A stretch of DNA of 64,000 nucleotides from Serinus canaria (GCF_022539315.1 NC_066313.1:73535934-73599933); one strand, 5' to 3'; shown: positions 52,201 through 64,000, numbered from the stretch's first letter. Numbers and translations are program-made. The notes: generated by a model not told the origin, from the letters alone.

Positions 52201-55200
52201 AGACTGGCAATTAGTTGTCCCGATGGGATGGTCTCATGAACCTTGAATGAAACTAAAGGCCTATGTTTAGGCAAGAGAACCAATTTCCCAAATTCAGGTG
52301 AGCTGAATCCTACTCCAACCTGGTAAAAACCTAGATTTGGGCAAACTAAATCTCACCCTGAGAAGGGGTTTAGCTGCTTAAATAGAGGCAGTGTTGCCAT
52401 TCTGGGTAGGACAGGGTTTGGTTCAGCTGCTTGTAGTCTTCTAGTCCCACTGCCTTGGATTTTCTAGGATATATTGAAGAGCACTGGACACTTTTGTGAG
52501 GCTCATTGAGTCATAGCTTGCATTCAAGATATCTGTGTGTAGCTGGCAAATACACAGAGCAGCAGGAAATCTGTGGCTTCCTGGGATAGCAGCTGGAGCC
52601 AGTGCAGGGCGCTCTAAGCATCTCCAGTGGCACTGCATCACCTGCCTCTGGTACCCACACCAGCTCTCCCAGACAGAGGAAGCCTGACACCTTCTGGGCG
52701 TGTCTATCATTGAACTGAGAGAAACCAGCTCATTTTAAAAATGATTCTGTGAAGAAATTGTTTGAGTAACTTTGGGAAATGTATTCCTTTCTTTAGAGTG
52801 GACCGCTGTGTTCCCCACCCTAGACCAAAACACTGCATTTTCAAGGAGGAAAAAAATACTTGATGCTGTTCAGCCTCTAAAGAGGGCTGAAGAATGATTT
52901 CCAGTTTCTAATAATTTTGTAATATTCTTCAGCTTTTTAACACAAAACAAACCTTACTGTGCATGTTTCCTGACAAGGTAAAAACAATAGTTTGTCATAG
53001 AAGAGTTTAGTGAAATCAACAATTTAAAATCCTGGTACTTCCTTGAAGAGACATTACCTGACACAGTGCATAGAGTCTTCTGTGAATCATGGAAAATCTA
53101 TCTGACAACTAATAACTTCTTTTAATTATTATTCCTTTCCTGTGCACCTATGAGAAGATTCTGTTAATTAATAGTGCTTCACTTTAAATCCTTCTGGAAC
53201 AGAATGAAGATGTGAATTGCTAGGGATTTGATTCTGTTAAGTGTCAAAAATTTACCTGCCTATTCAAACAGCACTGAATCCTTTAGTCTAGAAATGCTAT
53301 CACAACCATTTTCTCTGGCAAACTTCTGGTACTTGTTTCATGACTGTATGAAACATTGGAAGTCTATTTTGATTCTTTTGTCTCATCAGAATGCAAATAA
53401 AATTCCAGAAGAAAGGAATGTGAGAAAGTACTTTTAAAAGTGTAAATACAACCATCAAACTGATTGTTTGAAAACAACAGATGCTTTTATTTGAATGTCA
53501 AGTAAAGGTTCTGGTTGGTTCTATTACAATTTAGAGATGACATTTGAACACCAGCCTTAGCACTAAAATTATAGTGACATACTAAATTCTGAGGCTTTGC
53601 TGAATTTATTAGCAAATCTATCTCCTGGTGTAATACACTATTGAACTTAATATTACATTTGCATCTGTGCAATGCATATCCATTTATCTGAATGTCCAGG
53701 TAGTGTCTATGGCAAACATTAATAAATCCAAACAACTGTTGAAGTTAATCCAAGGAAAACTGTGGTCGAAGAAAATGTTTTCTGATGCATTGCTAAGCTC
53801 AGGCATACCAGAGAGCCATCAGATAGAGATTCCCAGCTAATATAAAGAATGTGCAGGTGCTGAGTTCTTGCAATATGAGGTAAATGCAAAACAGCTCCCC
53901 TGGGATTGGGATCTGCATGAGGAATTAATTGTCCTATAAAGAGTGGGATGATGGCCCATTTTTGAGCAGCTTTTGTGATGGATGATGCTCACTTCTGCCA
54001 TCAGCTTTACCTGTCCAGGCCCAGCCCACAGGAGGGAGCAGAGGGCTGGGCAGCCCCTGCAGGCAGGAGCTCTGGGCAGGGCAGTGAGGGAGCATGAGGG
54101 AGCAGAGGGGCTTGGAGAAGAGACCAGCCTACAGCAACAAGACATCTTGGATACTTATAGTTACTTCAAATAAATTATTTTCTGAGATAAGGAGCATGGG
54201 AGAAAGAGGAGAGTAAAATTAAAGAAGTCCAAGAGCTACAGAATAATGGAATTAAGAGGAAAGATTTGAGGTGAGTATCAGTAAAAATATCCTTAAAGTG
54301 AAACAGATAAAGATGCCTAGTCTGGCTCCTGATTTTCATTTTCATGATGCAAGGTTTTTTTCTGGTTAATGATTTTCTTCAATAATGCATTTATTTAGTT
54401 TTGATAGAGATATTAATTAATTCAAAACAATCAATAAAATTATAAATACAGAAACTTTTCACACACTCTTTATTAGATGTTTAAAACTTCCATCTTTCAA
54501 CTGTAGCCCTGACTATACTTAAAACAGCAGAGTATACGATACAAATGGTTAGTACATGGGACAACTATTTGTGCTACTCAGTTTTTGAGGTTTCTTTAAA
54601 ATACAGCCTAGGATTAAGCATCATTCTACTTTTCCCCACTGGAGTGAATATTAATGGATAAGTTAGATGAGGGTGAAATAGATATATCTGACAAGCAAGG
54701 CAGAAAGAGCCAAAAGGACAAAGCAAGCAATGTGGAAAAGAGGAGGGAGGCTGGAGAAGTCTCTAGAGGAACAAACAGAAGTGAAATCTCTGGGCACCTC
54801 CCAGCAGAAAACAGAACTGGGACAATCCTGCACTGCAATGCAAACATGCTGGAAATTCAGACTGGAGTTTTTTTCTTTCCCCAGCTGTTGTCCCAGAAAT
54901 ACTGGAATATTTGAGGGACTCCTCCCTGAAAGATCATAGATCCTTAACCATGCCACAGGCACAACTGAAAACTAGAGGATACTATTCCAGGGCAACAACT
55001 CCACTACACATTCCATGAAATGTGGAAGGAAAAAAGTCTGACATTCCCTGGCTGCAAATTGAATTTACTGACACTTTTCAGGCAAAGGCAATATTCCAAG
55101 TAGTCATTTTGTTGCTCAATAAATTCCCATTGCCATTCACTTTGCTGTGTAAAACCTGCCCCTTCCTTGTGTCCAAATGAAATAAATCATGGAATATTAG

Positions 55201-55799
55201 AGGAAAGAAGAGAAAGCAATTTTGTGAAGTGCTACTAGAGATGTGTTTTCCAGATAAAAACCATACCAATATTGAGAGACTGACAGCAACTAAAGCAAAA
55301 ATGAGCATGAGACAGGCTGTTGGGATGAGCTGACACAAATTCATCTGTCTAAATAACACAATTAAGTATACATCACAAAAGCACAACTAACAATCCCCAG
55401 ACCAAGTTAAAAAATTTAGTTATAGGTAAGACTGAAATGAAAAGTACCATTTTTTTCCCTCCCTTTTCAATTTTAAGTAGAAACATACCTTTTATCTTTA
55501 TGTTTGTCTGTCCTAGCACAGCCACCAGGGTATACTTTTTTCTTACCAGCAGATACACATAGTGTAAATGAGAACTGAGCTCTGTAATCTCTCTCTATAT
55601 GTGTCATGTCCCTGATCAAATATTTTTATTTGGGGGGTTGACTTAAAAACAAAATATTCCATATTACAACAAATGCTCTCATTGCTTTTGCAAAATCAAC
55701 TTATCCTAAGATTACATGTGGAAAATGTTGGAGGAAAACAAGGGCTTTTCCTTCTGTTAAAAAAATCCAGCTTCTTCTTTCCTCGGGAAGGATTGTGCT

Positions 55800-56235
55800 T
55801 TGCCTTCACAAGCGGTGTGTTTCAAAGCCCTGAGCTGAATTCTAAATCTGCAGGGGAAGCAGCCTTGCTGCGGCTCACCCAGGCTCCATCCCCAGCCTTG
55901 GGGAGCACCTGCGGCCGCCTTGGGATGTGACACGCATCCAAACAGGACTGGAGCTGCTCTCAGGGGAGCTGCTGGTTCACAGCTCTGCCAGGCAGCCACG
56001 CCAAGGGCACCAGTGAGAGCACAGCGTGCCGGGCAGGAGAGCACCTGCCAACCATGAACCCGGCTGCTGATGTCGGTCCCGAGGACTGGGAGTGGATTTG
56101 GTGTGCCTCTGCAAGGGCTGAGCACAGCGGCTCTCCTGGAAATGCCCTGGCCCCTCTGGCAATGCCCTGGCCCTGCACAGCCCACTGCAGCACCACTGGA
56201 AAAAGCAGCTCTCTGCCAAGGTCACTCCATCCTGA
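55800..56235. other. Intergenic CpG-richer block with a NotI-type GCGGCCGC site
   Basis: Around 13 CpGs occur within about 330 bp (55800-56130), including GCGGCCGC near 55911-55918, in a region otherwise poor in CpG. The elevated GC explains the long overlapping open frames here (minus-strand 55757-56185 and 55960-56364); their translations show no domain I recognise. It could be a small CpG island or promoter of an unannotated transcript, or simply a GC-rich relic. Confidence 0.35.
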
Positions 56236-59181
56236 GCAGCTCCTGACCACAGGATGGCAGCATGAAAGAGAATGAAAACTGTTGCTCATACAAACTGGGC
56301 TGGAGTTTGGAAGTCTCTGGTAGAAATGAAAAAAGAAACCCAGTGAAGAAGGTTTAATAAGCACTTCAGGCTCTGTCTGGAATTGTCACCTAGACCCAAC
56401 AAAGCCAGTCACCAGCCTCATTGCTGACAAGAACAGCTTCTGAGCATTCAACATGTTTAGCAGCTTCTCAGTTAAATCAAGCAGAGGTGGCAACAGTGGA
56501 ACTCTTACAGGTTCTTGAACAATAATGCCTCCACATAAATATGACACCACTGAAAGATGTTTTCAAGTAGAAGGCATGCAGGGGGTGCGTGGAAATATGA
56601 AAGAAATCTCAGGAGACCTTCTTCTAAGTCAGAAATTTAAAAAAAAAAATCTGGCAAGAGACAGAATAGACCAAACAGAGATGGATGGCAGGGAAACAGG
56701 CCTGAAAGCAGCCTGGATGCAGCAATGAAATCACCCAGTGAAGGAAGCTGCAAGGGAGATTTTGTGGCTTCACCACTGAACATTTAAGCATTTGTCTCCC
56801 AGTCATAAATCCACATAACACAACTCACCATTTCCAGAACAGACAGCTGAGCTCTCTGCTATGTAGTCACAGAAAATCAGGAGCCACAGAAGGAGATCCA
56901 TGACAGGCAAAACGATGGTGCTGGAAAGGATTTTTTTAATTTAATCTGTGAGAAAGCCTGAGGACAGAGATAGGCTGGAGACCCTGTGACTTCCTCCTTT
57001 ATTCAGGCACTTGGAAGTGCTGCCAAGGGCAATGTCTGCAGTCCACCCATACTTTCTTTCCTTCCTGCCCGTTGAAGTCACTCCAGGGCTCTTCAGTTTG
57101 TCAAGAGGCCAGAGAGAACAAGGCAGTGAAGGGAGGAGAGACAAACAGGGATGGATTATGTGATGTGGAAGAGACCTGATTGCTTATTTGGTCTCTACTG
57201 AAAATCTTGGTGTGTTGAGGTTTCTCACTCTCACAGTCAGATCTACCAATTTTGTCACTATAGTGCAAAACCCATGGACAAATGAGACCTCTGAAGTGGG
57301 AGCACGTGGCAATGGTAACAGCATCATAGTGCAGACAGGATTCATGAAGAAGATCAGGACAGGCAAAATTACCTGCAGATTCTGCAGCTAGGTGAATACT
57401 TGGAGCTTTCTTTTCATGTTTCATCCATACCCTGCTGGTCTTGGAGCTTGGTTTTGGGTCTATCCAGTGCAATGGTTTATATGTTGTCTTAATTTGTGTA
57501 GAGGTACTTTTGCTGTTCATGGAAGAGATCATGAATCCCCCTTCACAAGAAGAAGCTGGTATGTAAAAATTATGTGCAGCATTGATACCACTTTGGCCAC
57601 CCAGGTCTTGGAAAGCAAAAACCTGGTTTCAGTAAAAGCCCTGGATAATGAATATCTGCTGTCTCTCAGCTGCAGGAGCACTGAAGCAGGGCAGGATCAC
57701 AGACACAGCTTTGTTCACAACCTGACTCAGTGCAGGCACCTGTGTGCTGGGCACATCAGTGGCTGCATGCACTGCACAACAGGGCACAGCCAGTATTTCA
57801 GGGAAAAAGTTTCCCTCCTGGTAGCTATCAGCCTACATGCCTAGCCCTGTAAGTGTATACCTTCCCTGCTAAATTTAGCTGATAGTCTCTCAATGTGCTT
57901 CTTTCCTTTCTCTTCTCTGCCATCACAAGCATAGTCATGCTGAAAACTTAAAGTTAAAATTTTACAGTAATAGCCATGAGACATGGTAGCTTTATGTCAC
58001 TTCTTTCCTAAATCAGGACAAAATTGGAACAAATTCCATTTCAAGCATTTAGCTAAACAGACAGGAATGAGATTTAATTTTCGTCAGAAAACAGGGTCTC
58101 ACTAATTCCTTAAGAATATTTTCATGATAATAATTTTCACAAAAGCACAGGCCACGACTGACAGAGATGATGTGGCTTTCATCAGCTCACCACGGTGTCA
58201 AAATTTAGGCACCTAATCTACTGAGTGGCTCAGAAAGAGGCATTAGCTGCCCACAGATCCAGTACAGCCAGGTGAGAGAGCAACTAACTAGTGACCAAAG
58301 AGCATTAAACTCCTCAGAAAGATGATCCACTCAAAAACCTTACATACAAAGCTGAAAGCTGCATGGGTCTAGCTAACAAAAAGGCTGAGGAAGGGATGGT
58401 TTTGAGTACTTCTCCAGAGCTCAAACATCTCATTTGTAGCTCCTGTGGGCATTTTCTCAGAAGAAAGCAGCAATTCAGAAGGAATTATTTTAGAGGGGGC
58501 AGGGGTGGTGATGATTACACCCATCTCAGCTTGAAGCCATTCAGCAGTGCACCTCCCATCTGTTAGCTGAGTGCCCTGAATAAAAAGCACACAAAGACAG
58601 ATGTGCTGATCCTTCATCTTTCCTCCCTGGTCTGGACTGGGTGGCTGTGTAATTAAGAATGTGAAGGGGAATGTAAAGGGCAGAGGTGGTCCATGGGCAC
58701 CAGCTGAGGTTATGTTTTGCACTGATTTGTAGGATGAAAATCCCAGGGTGTACCGGGCTATGGGAGATTTGGGATACTATGTTTTCAGCATTCTTCCCAT
58801 CAGTTTAGTCATCTGTGGGAGCTTCTGAGCATCCCTCTTCATCCCACCCCAGCAGCTTCAGGACAACCTAGAGATGGTAGATATTTAATAACACCTGCAT
58901 AAAACAGCAACAAAAAAACGTGTCTTGTGTTGTTTGGGATGAATGGAATATCAAAACATGTAAAACCAACCTTTACAGTCAGACTTGTTGCAGGATTTCC
59001 TCTACCTGTTCTTTAAAGTGCCCGTGCTCGGTTTCCTTTCTTTTTAAGCATTTCATACAAAGTTGGCCCGTGCTTCTTTCCTTCACCAAAGACTCAACTT
59101 TTCTTAGTTGCTAGAACACTACTGTACTTTTCAAGAGTGAGAAAAAGAGCGTTCTGGTGTCACCAGTAATATTCCAGTAAG

Positions 59182-59195
59182 CCACGAGAGGGCAG
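59182..59195 (+). promoter_or_regulatory. CTCF-like core motif between GPC6 and DCT
   Basis: CCACGAGAGGGCAG fits the vertebrate CTCF core CCANNAGNNGGCAG at every fixed position I recall. It lies in a unique, non-repetitive stretch about 2.1 kb beyond the inferred DCT transcript end. Its position between two unrelated convergent genes would suit an insulator or domain boundary. Occupancy is unknown. Confidence 0.45.
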
Positions 59196-59784
59196 GTTGT
59201 GCTCTCGATACAGCTGCAGATTTTTATAAGCAGCTGTTAACTCCCCTCACATTTTTAAAGTCCTAATTACCAAACGAAGCTCCAGCCACTGAAAAGAGGA
59301 ATGCATGGATCTTTGATCCTGGTACTTGTTATGTGCATAGCATCAATCTAATGCCCTCATAGCTCTTCTTCTAGAAAGGAAAATACCTTTCCACTCAGTT
59401 TACATGTGAGACAAGAACAACTGTCCTTGGCTTTACCCACAGGCTCTTAGGCAAAATCTCTTCTAACAAGTTAGCTGCTGTGCTACATTTTTTACACTTC
59501 TCCCTCTTTCTTTCCTTCCTCTTCCTCACTGCCACTGTCCCATAACCAGGGCAGCTTGCAAAGCAAACCCTTAGGACAGCAGCAGCCAGACCTCCAAGCT
59601 GATGAAACTAGTTGCGCACCCTGTGAGCCCAAGGAAAATTCTCATCCACCCTTGGAAATAGCAGTCTAGAGTTCCTCCTAAATTTTTGGCATTTAGATCC
59701 CATGAAGGAAAAAAATGTGTCCATCTCCATCCAACAGCAGCAGCACTCTAAATTAGTGTTTAGCAAAAACTGGTGCATATTCTA

Positions 59785-60074
59785 GGTTGTTCAGCTTAGA
59801 GAAGAGAAGGCTCCAGGGAGATCTTGCTGCAGTCTTTCAATACTCAAACGGGGCTTATGAGAAAGATGGGGAAAATTTTTTTAACGGGGCCTGTTGCAAG
59901 AAGACAAGGGGTAATGGTTTCAAACTAAACAAGGGTAGATTTAGACTGGACATAAGAAATAAATTTGTTACAGGGAGGATGGTGAAACACTGTCACAGGT
60001 TGCCGGAGGTATTCCTGTTCACTGCAGAGGAGCTGGACTAGATGATCTGGACCCAAAGTGTTCTGTGATTCTAT
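59785..60074 (+). mobile_element. CR1 LINE 3'-end fragment
   Basis: The order is GGTTGTTCAGCTTAGAGAAG, GAAGGCTCCAGGGAGATCTT, a GGTAATGGTTTCAAACTAAA segment, GGTAGATTTAGACTGGACAT, AGGATGGTGAAACACTG, GAGCTGGACTAGATGATCTG and a final TTCTGTGATTCTAT. It is a + oriented, 5'-truncated copy that begins further upstream in the CR1 consensus than the copy at 42 kb. It lies downstream of the DCT transcript end. Confidence 0.94.
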
Positions 60075-61264
60075 ATGAACACCCTTGTAGTGCTGGAAAA
60101 CAGCTGAGAGCTCCCTGAAAAAGGCACAGGGAGATCTCAGACCTAGCTACCTTCTGACACATATCAGGGTAACTAATGCAACTCGTGTGCAAGCTAGATC
60201 TCTGGAGACCTCATCTGTTGTCTTCAGCATCAGATAACACCAGTTCCTAAATAACAAGACCCCCAAAAAGCAGCCTGAGTTGGGAACCAAGGTAATGAGC
60301 TGTGCTGCTGTACCAAAAAGTGCCTCAACCCTTGACATCTTGGATATAATCCAGGAACAAGTGCACTGGGACCCCCAAAAGTCACCACAAAACAGCAGAA
60401 ATGGCAGCAGGCTGCTGTCCACCTGATGGAGCAAAGGCTATCTGAGTGTGTGGTGAGCAAATCACAGCTTTGTTTGACCCAAAAAGTCTGCATTTTAGAG
60501 ATTAGTTTTGTGAGTTACACATATTCAAAGCTAAGTATATGTGAAAACCATCTTCTTTCTAGTCCACACAGGTAGTACTTAGCAGGCCTAAAAGGAACAC
60601 CAGAAAATGTTACTAACTGAATTTTTTTATTCAAGGCTAAAAAAGCAGAGGTTTTATAAGACTCAAGACCCCACAATACACAAAGCCTGAATACCCCATT
60701 AATGTAATATATCAAGCACCAAAGCTGACAGGATCTGTTCAAGATGTCATTTGCTATGTAAAACAACATGTTCCGAGATAACACTGGAGAGCCACACAAA
60801 TGGGCTTCAAATCTCTGTCTAAATAAAGAAATATATAGGGAATGTATGAAGGAATGTTTAGGATGTGGTCTAGCACCTGTCATATCCAAGCCTGATTCCC
60901 CATCTGCACACCTGAGTAATGCAAGCTATCTTAGTCTTGTTACCTTGAGTCCTGCATCCTAGACTTTGGAAATTTGGAAGTTTACGCCTCGATTCATAGA
61001 ACAGTGAATCAGAGACAAAAAAGTCCCACTTTCAACTTCTATTCCAAGTCCCTAACACAGAGGTAAAACACAAGTGTTTATCTAAGTGTCAGGGAACTCC
61101 TGATCTTAAATTGTAGGAGTTGGAATTTTGTAGTTTACCCATTGCTGTCATCAACTTTATTGGAAATAATGTACAGAATTTATCATATTTCTGACAGAGT
61201 CTGTAACCAGGGAGTTCCTATTGTATTTTGTCAAACTACATGAAACACTTTGAATCTTAAAGCA
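60075..61264. other. Intergenic sequence just beyond the DCT 3' end
   Basis: Nothing gene-like was recognised. Additional TTTATT motifs (minus-strand AATAAA) occur near 60629 and 61156, so DCT transcripts could extend into this interval if the signal at 61285-61290 is bypassed. Confidence 0.5.
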
Positions 61265-61708
61265 AGACTATGTTATTCAGAATATTTATTGATAACTGTA
61301 AAATAATGTATTATTCAAATATACATGTAGAATTAATAACTTCCAGCACATTTTAATGCTCCTAAATTAAATCAAGGACACATTGAGGTGAAGAATTATC
61401 TTGGCTATTCAAGTTGGTTTTCTCCTATTTGGATTCTCAGCTGTCTTGATCTAAATCTCTAGAGGATGATTTACAAGTGTCACACACTCCAGATAACATT
61501 TAGTAATGAGAAAAAATCTAGCCTGACTTGGGCCTTTCTCATATGTACCCAGAGACTTCACTCATTACAATTCACAAGATAATGGGAAAAACCTGAATGA
61601 GAACAATTTAGTCAGCTGCCAAAGGAGAGTGTGATAAAGTCTCAGCTAAGATACCAGTAAGGCAACCAAGGTCGCTTCCTACAAGAGCAAGCAAAGAAAG
61701 TGAAGGCA
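61265..61708 (-). other. DCT: DCT 3' UTR (end inferred)
   Basis: Sequence after the DCT stop on the minus strand. The distal end is placed about 20 nt beyond a minus-strand AATAAA at 61285-61290, giving a UTR of roughly 440 nt. No repeat was recognised inside. Confidence 0.55.
61285..61290 (-). terminator. DCT: Candidate DCT poly(A) signal AATAAA
   Basis: TTTATT on the + strand reads AATAAA on the minus strand, within TATCAATAAATATTC. A GU-containing stretch (AGTGTTTCATGTAGTTT, minus strand) lies a suitable distance downstream. A second AATAAA at 61156-61161 is an alternative. Confidence 0.5.
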
Positions 61709-61890
61709 TTAAGCCTCTCCCATGTACTTCTTGGGGCTGAAGCTCACATTCATCAGGGGTTCAAAACCTCTTCTGTGCCTTCGGTGCTGGAAAAGCACAA
61801 GCAGCAGAACAAGCACAGCCAGAGCTATAAGTGCTCCTCCAATCGTGGATCCAACCATGACAGCCCATGCTTGGGTTTCATCAAGGGAAC
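61709..61890 (-). CDS. DCT: Dopachrome tautomerase (TYRP2), final exon: membrane anchor and sorting tail
   Basis: DCT is a melanosomal type I membrane enzyme of the tyrosinase family that converts dopachrome to DHICA in eumelanin synthesis. This exon supplies two bases of a split codon, then 59 residues and TAA (minus strand, 61711-61709). Residues about 8-33 ([19 protein letters not shown] and on) form the transmembrane helix. The basic stop-transfer QHRRHRRG follows, then the cytoplasmic tail [19 protein letters not shown]. This tail aligns with recalled mammalian DCT (GYTPLM... SSKRYTEEA) rather than with TYR or TYRP1, whose tails differ. EPLM resembles the acidic dileucine signal for melanosome targeting. 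The acceptor ATTTCCAG immediately precedes 61890. The catalytic copper/zinc-binding exons lie outside the window to the right. Confidence 0.92.
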
Positions 61891-63689
61891 CTGGAAATAT
61901 GAAACTACTGAAGTGAGGACAGCCCATAAATCAATTTTGCAAATTACACAGAAGACATAATAATTCCTACATGCTGATAACTACTTGTGCAGCTTAGTGA
62001 CCTACTGGCCACAGGCAAAATTCAAAGCACACCCCATAACTGAGACACATACCAGAGCTGGAGATGCTTCCTGCCAGAGAAGTCTACAGCTGAATTTAAA
62101 CTTCAACAATTTGTACAAATTTAAGTGCTGGGAACTGAAAAGATTAACACTGACAAGACAAAAAGACCATTCTTTCATCTAATTTGGCCAAAATTATGAA
62201 TGATCTAAGCAATTCTTTCAATAGTGACATTTCAAACAGCTGCTTCCAAGCTATTTTGGTCAACAGAAAACCCTCAAATTTTCCTAAAGGCCACAAAGCA
62301 GCCTACTGTCAAACTTTTAACTGAAAACACTACTCAGTGTGCTTCTGCTGACCAGCTCCAGATCGCATCTGCTGATTTTGAACCACTTCTGAAGAACCAT
62401 TATCTTCAAAGATAATATTGCTTATTCCTATAATAACATTGTTCCACTTGGCTAAATGTTTGTGTTTTCATCTGTGCTTTCAGAAGTAAAAATTGCCTGC
62501 CCTCCTTTTCTGAAGAATGCTACATACACTGAGATGGCAACAATCACATCTGACGAAACAATCACAAAAAAGAAATTAAAAAAAACCACCTCTGAAGAGG
62601 ACTGCACATATTTAAAAGGTATCTAGATATATGGGTTAGAGGAGACAGATGGCTAAGGGAGATGTCACACTGACTATAAAAACATCTAAAAGTCTTGTGC
62701 CCCAATCTGCAGTCTACAAAAAGATTGAGTGCAATCATTCCAAAAATTAGTAAAGTCCCAGAATGGATTGTTTACTGCTTTATCACCTTTTAAATAAGAA
62801 CCAGCAATGTATTAATATTTGTTTATTTCCAATGTGATTACCTGAAGTACAATTAGCAAGTTGTTCTTTTGGCTGAAAGAGAAGGGTTTGAATGTAAAAG
62901 CTGTATTGTCTGAGCATAGGCCATTCAGACACGGATAGACAGACTCCTTCACATAGAGCTAAACATTTTTTTAGGTGTGAGTCAGAAGCAACAGAGTCAC
63001 AAGCTGCTCATGTTCCTCTCTGGGTGCCTCATGCCAAAGGGGCATCCACATTTGCAAAGCAGGAGAGTAATACAAAGGGAGGAAAACTTAAACTCCGTAA
63101 GAGGGGAAGTTAAAATTTTCAGGGAAAATTCTGGGGATGCCCCTGAGAAAAGCACTGCAGAAACAGCTAGCATGCCTCCACAAATCAGGGCTCCCCTGCA
63201 TGAATGCAGCCTGAGGGCAAGGGTTTCAATCTTTTGCAGTCTATAGACCTTGAAACAGTCTCCACAGATTAAAAACAGAGATGGATGGTAAGCATTTAGA
63301 AGAAATTCCTGCCCACACAGGTTAGATAAGCACCTTATGCCCTCAAAGTAATACTGAAATGGAGAAAGAAATTACTCAGATTTAATCTTTGGAAAAGCAG
63401 CTGAAGCATGATTTTCAGGCAGATCTTACTCTTCTGCCTTTTACAAATATTTTAATATCTTGTTGCAAAATTTGGATTTTCTGCATAAATACTTTGCTTT
63501 TTTGCTATTTTGTCTTTGTCTCATTTGTGTCAAGGGTAATTTCAAATGAATATACAAACACTAAGGAAGATCCCAGCTACGGACATGGAAAATCTTTAAA
63601 ATTGGAGGTTTACAAGAAAGAACACCCAGGTACATCTCTCCAGGTACCCAAATATTAATATTTGGAAGTGAGCAGGTGAATAGACATGT
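61891..63689 (-). other. DCT: DCT last intron, partial
   Basis: Sequence upstream of the final DCT exon on the minus strand. I looked for the preceding exon, which should encode the end of the tyrosinase domain and the FFPP...LGY region, and did not find it, so the intron continues past the window edge. It is AT-rich unique sequence with only short random open frames. Confidence 0.75.
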
Positions 63690-64000
63690 GTGTTTTGTGA
63701 AAGGTTCTGTCCTAGGGTGACATTATGATGCCTGTATCCCCATTCATGTGTTCTGTTTATGCTGGATATTATGTCCTGTGCCTTCAAGACTGGCTCTGAA
63801 GAGCAAAAGTTTTGTTTTGCTATCAGCCGCTCCCCCACAGCTGGCAGGACACAGAGACAGGGCAGTACACAGTGCTGCTTTTGCTTTTTGCCTGGCTTTT
63901 CGCTTTGCTCTTGCTCTTGCTTCTGCTTTGCTCCTGCTTTGCTCTTGCTCTCTGCTCCTGCTCTTTAGTTATTTTAGCTACGCAGTCCGAATTTTTCCCT
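63690..64000 (+). mobile_element. LTR-like repeat (endogenous retrovirus), truncated by the window edge
   Basis: The segment resembles, from memory, LTR sequence common in songbird endogenous retroviruses. It includes GGATATTATGTCCTGTGCCT, CTATCAGCCGCTCCCCCACA, GCAGGACACAGAGACAGGGC, an imperfect TTTGCTCTTGCT/CTGCTTTGCTCCTGCT run (about 63880-63966) and then TTAGTTATTTTAGCTACGCA at the edge. The 5' boundary, target-site duplication and strand are uncertain, and no viral coding sequence is visible. It lies within the DCT intron. A solo LTR or the edge of a longer provirus cannot be told apart here. Confidence 0.45.
63880..63966. repeat. Pyrimidine-rich GCTCTT/GCTCCT-type imperfect repeat
   Basis: Tandem, degenerate CTTTGCTCTTGCT and CTGCTCCTG units run for about 85 bp. 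It is probably an internal part of the LTR-like element rather than an independent satellite. Confidence 0.75.

Larger units (their letters stand above)
40283..59784. other. GPC6-DCT intergenic region
   Basis: No exon, RNA gene or convincing open frame was recognised between the converging genes. Besides the separately listed items, it holds homopolymers at 44923-44937 (A), 48640-48652 (A) and 51853-51869 (T), AT/TA-rich tracts near 46590-46620, a TTTTATTTCA-type repeat near 45565-45600, and a G/C-richer purine repeat near 54020-54115. Open frames of up to 150 codons (57392-57844) show no recognisable motif and have ordinary flanks. A non-coding RNA or enhancers could be present but cannot be seen by eye. 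Confidence 0.75.

Noticed and set aside
54654..54962. Charged plus-strand open frame and its minus-strand shadow
   Set aside because: No recognisable protein; ordinary purine-rich intergenic sequence.
55757..56364. Two overlapping minus-strand open frames of 134-142 codons
   Set aside because: Explained by the locally high GC content, which lowers stop frequency; no motif seen. Kept only as a CpG-rich block.
57392..57844. 150-codon plus-strand open frame
   Set aside because: No recognisable domain or homology, no splice or promoter context, and length within what random 64-kb sequence with mild GC can give.
61709..61890. Assignment of the last exon to TYRP1 or TYR
   Set aside because: The tail PLM...SPKKYMGEA matches DCT; TYRP1 and TYR tails differ, and synteny with GPC6 supports DCT.

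Overview
This window is nuclear DNA of a vertebrate, almost certainly a bird and probably a songbird. Very little of it is coding, and the coding parts are interrupted by GT-AG introns. The dispersed repeats are mainly CR1 LINE 3' ends carrying the avian ATTCTATG-type terminal octamers. The right edge enters what looks like a passerine-type retroviral LTR. Species cannot be settled from the sequence alone.

Two genes are recognisable, and they converge. On the + strand, three exons (28182-28318, 37234-37409, 37846-38048) splice in frame into a 171-residue C-terminal piece of a glypican. It matches glypican-6 (GPC6) through the last cysteines, the Ser-Gly heparan-sulfate attachment cluster and the GPI-anchor tail. 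Bases 1-28181 are therefore read as the upstream GPC6 intron. The 3' UTR follows the stop at 38048, with the best poly(A) signal near 39992. On the - strand, 61709-61890 is the final exon of dopachrome tautomerase (DCT/TYRP2), encoding the membrane anchor and melanosome-sorting tail. Its 3' UTR runs left to a poly(A) signal near 61285-61290, and the rest of the gene lies beyond the right edge. GPC6(+) / DCT(-) in tail-to-tail order matches the arrangement on human chromosome 13. The genes are not functionally linked: one makes a cell-surface proteoglycan, the other a melanin-pathway enzyme.

Layout: 1-28181 GPC6 intron, with two CR1 copies, a 427-bp inverted duplication around 5.6-8.7 kb, microsatellites and a small 20-bp tandem array; 28182-38048 last three GPC6 exons and two introns; 38049 to about 40010 GPC6 3' UTR; about 40 to 61.2 kb intergenic, with three CR1 pieces, a CpG-richer block near 55.8-56.2 kb and a CTCF-like motif at 59182; 61.26-61.89 kb DCT 3' end; 61.9-64 kb DCT intron and the start of an LTR-like repeat.

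I see no operon, CRISPR array, tRNA, rRNA or new multi-gene system. The most unusual structure is the inverted duplication whose breakpoint lies inside a CR1 element, together with a hairpin-rich direct repeat about 400 bp outside its left arm. All calls rest on reading the sequence and recalled family knowledge; no alignment or database search was run.
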